The translations under genes were made by a program, and so were the position numbers. A stretch of 37,390 bases of DNA. Origin: Acidobacteriota bacterium (GTDB lineage: Bacteria; Acidobacteriota; Terriglobia; Acidiferrales; UBA7541). Positions 31,688 through 37,390 of the stretch are shown piece by piece (the first letter of the stretch is position 1; every line of letters begins with the position of its first letter). Location of the stretch: contig JABDEK010000038.1 of the NCBI GenBank assembly GCA_013287135.1, forward strand, positions 1 to 37,390, read 5' to 3'. The notes beneath the pieces are model-generated. The model did not search any database. It had not been told where the DNA came from and was given only the letters and a program-made list of their open reading frames with translations.

Positions 31688-32122
31688 CTATTTCTTCCCC
31701 GATGAATCGGCCGACTCATCAATTTGCGATAAGCTTGGACTTACAAATTGCTTCCCTGAGAGAACAGTTTCTATACCTTCTAACAGTCCTGATTCTGCAT
31801 CCGACTTAAGTACGTAGCCACGTCCGCCAGCGCTGAAGGCCGCTTGCACCACATCAGGATCACGCGCGTCACTCACAAAAAGTATCTGGGATCCAGGTGA
31901 AGCTATCCGGATTCGCCGAGCAGCCTCTATGCCACTCAGCTTCGGAAGGCAGAGATCCAGAAGAATCAAATCTGGTTGTAACTCCATTGCTTTCTGCACG
32001 GCCTCTGAGCCATCTGACGCCATGCCAATTATGCGGAAGCCAGGGACTTTCTGGAGTCTGTTGGCGAGAAACTGCCGCCAGGGTTCAAAATCATCTACAA
32101 CCAGAATTTGGACGAGTGACAT
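31688..32122 (-). CDS. Stand-alone NarL-type receiver protein
   Basis: 144 residues from ATG 32122 (a start at 32152 would add 10). Complete receiver: the acidic pair in LVQILVVDDFEPWR, phospho-acceptor Asp in PDLILLDLCLPKLSG, Ser/Thr position in ILFVSDA, and Lys in GYVLKSD. The NarL-like sequence would normally be followed by a LuxR helix-turn-helix, but the protein ends soon after the receiver (SPSLSQIDESADSSGKK), so it must act on another protein. No histidine kinase is nearby. Confidence 0.88.
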   Translation of the reverse strand: MSLVQILVVDDFEPWRQFLANRLQKVPGFRIIGMASDGSEAVQKAMELQPDLILLDLCLPKLSGIEAARRIRIASPGSQILFVSDARDPDVVQAAFSAGGRGYVLKSDAESGLLEGIETVLSGKQFVSPSLSQIDESADSSGKK

Positions 32123-32302
32123 CTGCAATACCTCTGCCTGCACGACCCTCATAAACTAAGGTCTCCGTCAGGAAATTTGTCCGACCATGACCAAGAACTT
32201 ACATGCTTCGAGCGATTCAGTCGTTGCGTTCGCGCAATGTTGAACTTGCTTAAGAGCAATTAGGGAAGGAGCCGAGGCGGGGAAAAAGCGTGGCATTTGC
32301 CG

Positions 32303-32995
32303 TCATACTACGTGCAGGAAAAGCCGCTCACTTGCGCGGAGCACGACCTTTCCGCGATGTTTCACAATGGCACGGTTTCTTTGCCACTCGCTCAACAACC
32401 GGCTTGCGGTAAAAAGAGTGATGTTTGCGGCACTGGCAAGCTCTTCGTTTGTGACATCGAACTCAACGCCACCGTGGACTCTTTGACCAATAACTTCGGA
32501 CAGGCAGATCAAGATGTGAGCCAGTCTTTGGCGAGCTGTTTGACCTGTCAGAGCGGCGTGGGTAGCAACATACCAACTCAAATAATCCGCCGAGATCAAT
32601 AATGCATTTTCGAGTAGCCTGGGATACCGCGCTGCCATTCGTTGGATCGTGGCACCGTGCCACTCTATTACCGAGCTATCTCTCACCGCCTCCGTACTCA
32701 CCAAATACTGAGAAGGTTTGGACAAAAGCGCCGCACTTCCGAATGTCTCTCCGGGCGTGAGCCAATAAAGAAGATTCTTTTGGCCCTCTTGGGTGGTGAA
32801 GGAGTACCTGGCACGGCCCTTTGTTAGCAGATAAAAATAGCCGGCCGGGTCGCCCTGATCTGTGATCACAGAATTGGCGGGGAAGCGCCGCTCTACACCC
32901 GCCGCCAGGATGATCTCGATTTCGGGGCGAGTTAGTCCATCCAGAAATCGTGATCTCGCACCTACGCATCCACTAGAAATCCCGATAGCAGGCAT
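32303..32995 (-). CDS. Crp/Fnr-family transcription regulator
   Basis: 230 residues. Residues about 18-130 form the cyclic-nucleotide-like effector barrel (FPANSVITDQGDPAGYFYLLTKGRARYSF, then LTPGETFGSAALL), followed by the dimer helix and a winged helix-turn-helix at about 175-215 (VTNEELASAANITLFTASRLLSEWQR). The Fnr iron-sulfur cysteines are missing, so it is not an oxygen sensor of that kind. Effector and target genes unknown. Transcribed away from the kinase gene. Confidence 0.9.
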   Translation of the reverse strand: MPAIGISSGCVGARSRFLDGLTRPEIEIILAAGVERRFPANSVITDQGDPAGYFYLLTKGRARYSFTTQEGQKNLLYWLTPGETFGSAALLSKPSQYLVSTEAVRDSSVIEWHGATIQRMAARYPRLLENALLISADYLSWYVATHAALTGQTARQRLAHILICLSEVIGQRVHGGVEFDVTNEELASAANITLFTASRLLSEWQRNRAIVKHRGKVVLRASERLFLHVV

Positions 32996-33523
32996 ATCTG
33001 GTTCTCCGTAAAAAGAATCCGAATTTCGACTGCCCCAGTGGTCGCAGGTTCGCTTTCGGATCCGGGATGGTCACTGTTGCGTTAGGGTATCTTGTTTGCC
33101 ATGTACCTGGGACTTGTCAAAAGTGACAGCCGTCTTCTGAAGAGAGGCATCGCTTCTAACCACGCTTCAGTTAGAATTGGCCGGTCCGACAGATCGGGAA
33201 ACGGCGTATTCAGAAATAATCCACATGATAAACAAACGTCAGTGAGTCGGATTACGGACAAGTCAAATTTTCCGGTAAGACATCATGCGCCCTCGGTGCG
33301 CACCACCAGGGCATGAAAATAATCAGTTATCAAAGATCGATGCCAGCGGCGTACGAGCCGGTCTACCCGATGGGTATGCGGGTGCGGCAACTTTCGTTAA
33401 AATTTGAGGAAACCGAAAATCAGGCCCTCACTGCTCATAATACCTGTTCGCGACCCCGTAGCACCCAACCCCACTGGCAGTATTACCAATAGGCGCGGGA
33501 GAGCCCACGGCATAGCATGGAGT
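32996..33523. other. Divergent intergenic region, no gene seen
   Basis: 528 bases between the Crp/Fnr gene and the kinase gene. A small frame at 33092-33316 shows no family pattern. If the kinase uses the TTG start at 33404 the region is 408 bases. No promoter was singled out. Confidence 0.45.
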
Positions 33524-35956
33524 GTGGATCAAAACTACTCTACCGGGCAAACCATCTCGCGCTACCGTGTCCTGGAGGAGCTGGGAAGCGGTGGAATGGG
33601 TGTAGTCTACAAAGCCCAGGACAATGAACTTGGGCGTCTTGTCGCTTTGAAGTTTCTGCCTGAGAGCGCGGCCCGGGACCCCATTGCCCTAGAACGTTTT
33701 CGTCGCGAAGCACGCGGTGCCTCTGCGCTCAATCACCCCAACATCTGCACCATCTACGAAATTGGGAACCACGAAGGCCGTGCGTTCATCGCTATGGAGT
33801 ACCTGGATGGCGTGACCCTGAAATACTGGATAGCCGCAGGCACCATGGATACGGCACGTATTGTTTCGATTGCCATCGAGGTCGCCGAAGCCCTAGATGC
33901 TGCTCACAGCGAAGGCATCATTCATCGTGATATCAAACCCGCCAACATTTTCGTCACGACACGCGGGCGCGTCAAGATTCTCGACTTCGGCCTCGCGAAA
34001 AGTATGCGCGCAGAGACCGTCGCCACCCAGATCGCGGCGCAGCCAACGCAGGCTCTGGCCTATACCGCCGCAGAACATCTCACCAGTCCGGGCACGGCTC
34101 TGGGAACCGTGGCCTACATGTCTCCGGAGCAGGTTCGGGCTGAAGAGTTAGACGGTCGCACGGATCTGTTCTCTTTCGGTATCGTTCTCTACGAACTGGC
34201 CACGGGGAGGCTTCCCTTTCAAGGAGCTAGTTCGGGTCTCATCGCGGAAGCTATACTCAACCGCAACCCGGTGGCTCCCATGCGAGTAAATCCCATCGTC
34301 CCCCTGGCGCTCCAAGAGGTGATTATCAGAGCCTTGGAGAAGGACAGCAACCTGCGTTATCAGAACGCGGGGGACATTCGGTCTGAGCTCAAACGGATAA
34401 AGCGAGACATCGGATCGGGCGGAAGGGCCGCGGAGGAAGAAACAGAACCAGCCGCGTTATCAATTACAAGTCGTTTATCGTCGAGCGGGAAGCGCATGGC
34501 GCCGACTTCCGCTTCGCAAAGAACTACTCTTCGCGCATCGCGAGTCTCGAAGAACATTGACTCACTGGCGGTCTTGCCATTCGAAAATGCGAGTGGCGAC
34601 CCCGAGCGCGAATACCTCAGTGACGGGATCACGGGGAGCCTGATTAATGTGTTGGCGACGATACCGAAGCTGCGAGTAATCGCGCAGAGCACGGTATCTC
34701 GGTATAAAGGCCGGGAAATTGACCCTCAAGCCATCGGTCGCGAGCTGAATGTGCGTGCAGTACTCACTGGAAAAATAGTGCAAGGTCGTGGCTCTTTGCG
34801 CATAGGGAGCGAATTGGTCGATGTTGCCACGGGCTCTCGACTATGGGGCGAACTATACGATCGAAAGCCCGGCGACATCTTCGTGATCCAAGACGAAATT
34901 TCGACGGAGATATCGGGAAAATTGTTGTTACAGCTGACACGGGCTGAAAAGAAGCGACTAACAAAACATCACACGGAGAATGCAGAAGCGTACCGTCTGT
35001 ACCTAAAAGGCCGTCATTACTGGAACATGTGGACCGAAGAAGGGTTCTACAAGGCGATTGAATACTTTCAACATGCGGTCGAAAAAGACTCCAGGTACGC
35101 CCTCGCCTACGCTGGTTTGGCCGATTCCTACGTGCTGCTGGGATGGAACAGTTATCTGCCGCCGAAGCAAGCATTCCCTAAAGGAATGGCTGCGGCGATC
35201 ACGGCCCTGGGGATCGACATGGAACTGGCTGAGGCCCGTACGTCTTTGGCGGCGCTGTTGTGGCTTCACGATTGGCGGTGGGAAGAGGCTCAGACAGAAT
35301 TCAAACATAGCCTCGAACGATCTCCCACATACGCAACTGCCAACCACTGGTACGCCGAGTATTTGATGACCATGGGAAAACACGCAGAAGCTTTGGCTGT
35401 GATGAAGACTAGCCAGGATTCCGATCCATTGTCACTGATTATCAACGTCGCAGCGGGATGGCAATTGTACTGTGCCCGCCGATACGATGAAGCCATCGAA
35501 CAACTCCGCCGAACTGTTGAATTGGATCCGAACTACCCCGTCACATACTGGATCCTCGGCCTTTTGTTAAGGAAAACGGGTCGTTGCGGACTGGCCATCA
35601 CCGAGGGTGAGAAAGCGGTGAAACTGTCGGGCGGCAGTCCTCTGATGCGCGCGGCACTGGCGCACACCTTTGCGACGGCTGGTAGGACCGAGGAAGCACT
35701 TCAGATGCTCGATGATTTGACCAAACTAGCAAAGCGAAAGTATGTCGCGGCACATTTCTTCGCTGGAATTCACATCGGTTTGGGAGAAAACGGCCGCGCG
35801 ATTGATTACTTGGAGAAATCTTACGAAGAGCACTCTCACTGGCTTATCTATCTCCACATAGATCCAAGCATGGACGCTTTGCGGGATGACTCACGATTCG
35901 AAAACTTGTTGCAGCGTGTCGGCCTTCCCGCACTAACGTCCGCGAACCCGGCCTGA
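33524..35956 (+). CDS. Ser/Thr protein kinase with TolB-like domain and TPR repeats
   Basis: 810 residues from GTG 33524; a TTG at 33404 would add 40 unrelated residues. Pkn-type kinase at about 10-285: G-loop 21-26 (GSGGMG), K43 (VALKFL), E62, HRDIKPAN at 134-141, DFG at 154-156 and an activation segment ending YMSPEQ, so it should be active. Residues about 345-490 are a TolB/FlgO-like domain of the kind found in Acidobacterial kinases ([20 protein letters not shown], then [13 protein letters not shown]). The last 320 residues are TPR-like repeats ([40 protein letters not shown]). No membrane segment is visible, so it is probably cytosolic. Confidence 0.92.
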   Translation: MDQNYSTGQTISRYRVLEELGSGGMGVVYKAQDNELGRLVALKFLPESAARDPIALERFRREARGASALNHPNICTIYEIGNHEGRAFIAMEYLDGVTLKYWIAAGTMDTARIVSIAIEVAEALDAAHSEGIIHRDIKPANIFVTTRGRVKILDFGLAKSMRAETVATQIAAQPTQALAYTAAEHLTSPGTALGTVAYMSPEQVRAEELDGRTDLFSFGIVLYELATGRLPFQGASSGLIAEAILNRNPVAPMRVNPIVPLALQEVIIRALEKDSNLRYQNAGDIRSELKRIKRDIGSGGRAAEEETEPAALSITSRLSSSGKRMAPTSASQRTTLRASRVSKNIDSLAVLPFENASGDPEREYLSDGITGSLINVLATIPKLRVIAQSTVSRYKGREIDPQAIGRELNVRAVLTGKIVQGRGSLRIGSELVDVATGSRLWGELYDRKPGDIFVIQDEISTEISGKLLLQLTRAEKKRLTKHHTENAEAYRLYLKGRHYWNMWTEEGFYKAIEYFQHAVEKDSRYALAYAGLADSYVLLGWNSYLPPKQAFPKGMAAAITALGIDMELAEARTSLAALLWLHDWRWEEAQTEFKHSLERSPTYATANHWYAEYLMTMGKHAEALAVMKTSQDSDPLSLIINVAAGWQLYCARRYDEAIEQLRRTVELDPNYPVTYWILGLLLRKTGRCGLAITEGEKAVKLSGGSPLMRAALAHTFATAGRTEEALQMLDDLTKLAKRKYVAAHFFAGIHIGLGENGRAIDYLEKSYEEHSHWLIYLHIDPSMDALRDDSRFENLLQRVGLPALTSANPA

Positions 35957-36299
35957 AGCAAGTCTGGGCGGCGTACGCAAAGTTGCGGTATCCGTCAGCA
36001 GCAGAAATGCTCCTTCCACCTCGCTCACTGTTCAATTGGTGCAAACGGCAGCAAGTGCCCAAGAACAGTTAACACGCTTCCGTCTGTTTACCTGCTTTAT
36101 GACTTCTAGCGTATAAAATTGGACATCTCGTACAGCAAATAAAAGGGAAATGCTGAAATTTCGGGAAGTGAGGTCCATCGCCCCACGCCTCCGACCCTCG
36201 CCGCAGTGCATAGCAATTTGAGAAATAGTATTGAGATAGTTGTTTATTACAGGCAATCCGGTATGCCGAACGAGCGCAAAAATTGCTAGGCTTACCGAA
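35957..36299. other. Intergenic region, no gene seen
   Basis: 343 bases between the kinase and the CheY-like gene. Only out-of-frame shadows of the next gene reach into it. No clear promoter or hairpin. Confidence 0.5.
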
Positions 36300-36671
36300 A
36301 TGTCCAGAAAACGTATCCTTATTGCAGACGACAATCCCGCTATACGGGCGGCCCTTTGCCGGATGTTCGCCGAACATCCGAGCTTGGAGGTGTGTGGCGA
36401 GGCTGTGGATGGCCAGGATGCTGTGGACAAAGCTGCTGCCCTTCGACCGGAATTAATTATCTTAGATCTCGATATGCCAATGATGAACGGACTGCAGGCC
36501 GCGAAAGAAATCTCCAAAATCCTGCCGAATGTACCCATTATTCTTCTTACGTTGCACGCCCGGGCTTTCAGCCATTACGGAATAGAACATCCCTGCATCT
36601 CAAGGATTGTCCCCAAGGGCGAAGTACACACGCTCGTAGCACATGCCGAGGATCTAGTACAAGCCGCTTAA
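36300..36671 (+). CDS. CheY-like single-domain receiver
   Basis: 123 residues from ATG 36300; an earlier in-frame ATG at 36240 would add 20 residues without a receiver-like start. All key residues are present: the acidic pair in KRILIADDNPAIR, phospho-acceptor Asp in PELIILDLDMPMMNG, Thr in IILLTLHA and Lys in RIVPKGE. No output domain. Likely phosphorylated by an orphan histidine kinase elsewhere. No kinase of the His type is in the window; the neighbouring Ser/Thr kinase is of another class. Confidence 0.88.
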   Translation: MSRKRILIADDNPAIRAALCRMFAEHPSLEVCGEAVDGQDAVDKAAALRPELIILDLDMPMMNGLQAAKEISKILPNVPIILLTLHARAFSHYGIEHPCISRIVPKGEVHTLVAHAEDLVQAA

Positions 36672-36743
36672 CCATCAGATTGACCTCGTATAACAAAAGA
36701 AAGATTGGCGATGCACAACGCTTAGTGGACAGTAACTTTCACC

Positions 36744-37014
36744 TTAGCGACTGAGCGGCCGTATTCGTTGGTTGAGTTCAGCTCGCAGGTTGTAGTCGCC
36801 GATGGAAAGCCTTCGTCGCGCCGCAGAGCGCACCAGCGCTTCGACCGCATGAAAACTCGATTGGCGAAGGATTTGACCGATCAGCAGAGCCCAGAGCAGA
36901 GCCTGCCGAAATCTGGGGCTGTCGCCGACCGTCTCCCGGAGCCTCGAGATAGGGCCGCAGTCGAAGACGCCGCGTCACATAGTGGAACAGATGACGTGGG
37001 GTCGGTCCCCTCAT
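36744..37014 (-). pseudogene. Transposase N-terminal fragment, frameshifted
   Basis: On the minus strand it starts at ATG 37014, which overlaps the DUF6788 stop (ATGA). The first frame reads RLRPYLEAPGDGRRQPQISAG, then the pattern continues only in another frame as LLWALLIGQILRQSSFHAVE and ALVRSAARRRL, so there is a frame change near 36900. The frame ends at 36744 after about 90 codons where a transposase would continue for several hundred, so it is also cut. No catalytic residues are included. I recall this sequence from transposases preceded by DUF6788 genes, but not the IS family name. Confidence 0.6.
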
Positions 37015-37376
37015 TTCTTCTTTTTCTTCTGCTTCTTCTCTTGCTTCCGTGCCAGAACGAAGAGTTGCGCGTTGGCCGCCAGCACTTCGCGGACGGCATC
37101 TTGAAACTCACGCCCGGCCTCAACCCGGCGCCGTACCTGCTCGACCCATTCCTTAGGGATGTGCTGGACCTGCTTTTTCCCCTGGACCATAAAGGTCAGC
37201 GACCACACCGGATGGCCGCGGTCCTCGGCGCAATGACAGGTCGGCTTGCCGAAGCGCAGATGGGTGAGGGAGAGGGATCCCGGGAGAGCATCCTCGGGGA
37301 TGTGGAAACGGCGCACGAGTTGGAACGTGCGCTGACGCAGCTGAGAAGCGCGCGGGCCTTGGGCTTCCTGGCTCAT
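37011..37376 (-). CDS. DUF6788 small protein associated with a transposase
   Basis: 121 residues, probably complete, near the right edge. Typical pattern: PGSLSLTHLRFGKPTCHCA with a Cys pair, then HPVWSLTFMVQGKKQVQHIPKEWVEQVRRRVE, ending in a lysine-rich tail (KQEKKQKKKKK). Such proteins are encoded immediately before a transposase and are thought to help the element; their activity is unknown. The stop overlaps the start of the broken transposase by 4 bases, so the two were once translated together. The right end of the element lies outside the window. Confidence 0.7.
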   Translation of the reverse strand: MSQEAQGPRASQLRQRTFQLVRRFHIPEDALPGSLSLTHLRFGKPTCHCAEDRGHPVWSLTFMVQGKKQVQHIPKEWVEQVRRRVEAGREFQDAVREVLAANAQLFVLARKQEKKQKKKKK

Positions 37377-37390
37377 CTTACTGTATACAT

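Noticed and set aside
33092-33316. A 74-residue gene before the kinase
   Set aside because: Composition looks random and there is no ribosome site or motif.
33404-33523. TTG start giving a 40-residue N-terminal extension of the kinase
   Set aside because: The extension has no conserved features, and related kinases begin close to the kinase domain as with GTG 33524. Not fully excluded.
36032-36538. A 168-residue minus-strand gene
   Set aside because: Antisense to a complete CheY-like gene and with no recognisable motif.
1-37390. CRISPR array or prophage structural genes
   Set aside because: No regularly spaced short repeats and no capsid, tail or terminase-like proteins were seen.

Overview
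The window looks like a chromosomal segment of a soil-type Acidobacteriota. This is inferred from gene content, not from a marker gene: a DUF2934 protein, a DUF3300/DUF2950 pair, a Ser/Thr kinase fused to TolB-like and TPR regions, small stand-alone receivers and ECF sigma/zinc-finger anti-sigma pairs are together typical of that phylum. No rRNA, complete tRNA or CRISPR array was seen.

Backbone, left part (1-11.2 kb). The window opens in a bufferin-type operon: an MNIO (DUF692) enzyme, its DUF2063 partner and a DoxX protein, tightly overlapped; a precursor peptide gene would lie just outside the window. Next is a type II NADH dehydrogenase with an extra N-terminal membrane module, followed at once by a membrane protein that looks like three copies of that module. 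After a frameshifted DUF2934 gene and a degenerate receiver come two ECF sigma/anti-sigma pairs. The second sigma factor carries two AhpD-like domains at its N-terminus, an unusual one-protein redox-sensing layout.

Accessory region (11.4-26.3 kb). Several 3' fragments of tRNA-Ala(TGC) punctuate this stretch (11456, 21270, a decayed one near 24958, a short one at 26207), and a 148-bp direct repeat lies at 21135 and 26072. This looks like repeated integration at a tRNA gene. The first segment holds an IS3-type element and a redox/detoxification cluster: alkyltransferase-like protein, PEP mutase-like protein, frameshifted alpha/beta hydrolase, GlxA-type AraC regulator, old yellow enzyme, SDR, and a CNB-domain thioredoxin-reductase-like protein. 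Two near-identical 26-bp sites lie in the two divergent promoter regions of this cluster, which suggests that the GlxA-type protein controls all of it. The second segment carries a SnoaL-like protein, a kynureninase-like enzyme coupled to an amino acid permease, and a VapBC pair. The region ends against a sulfatase gene cut off after about 128 codons.

Backbone, right part (26.3-37.4 kb): exported proteins of unknown function, the DUF3300/DUF2950 pair, a stand-alone receiver, a Crp/Fnr regulator, a large Ser/Thr kinase, a CheY-like receiver and, at the edge, a DUF6788 gene overlapping a broken transposase fragment.

Three genes are broken by single-position frame changes (DUF2934 at a 7-G run, hydrolase at a 5-G run, transposase near 36.9 kb). 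Assembly error, decay and, for the first, slippage-based switching all remain possible.
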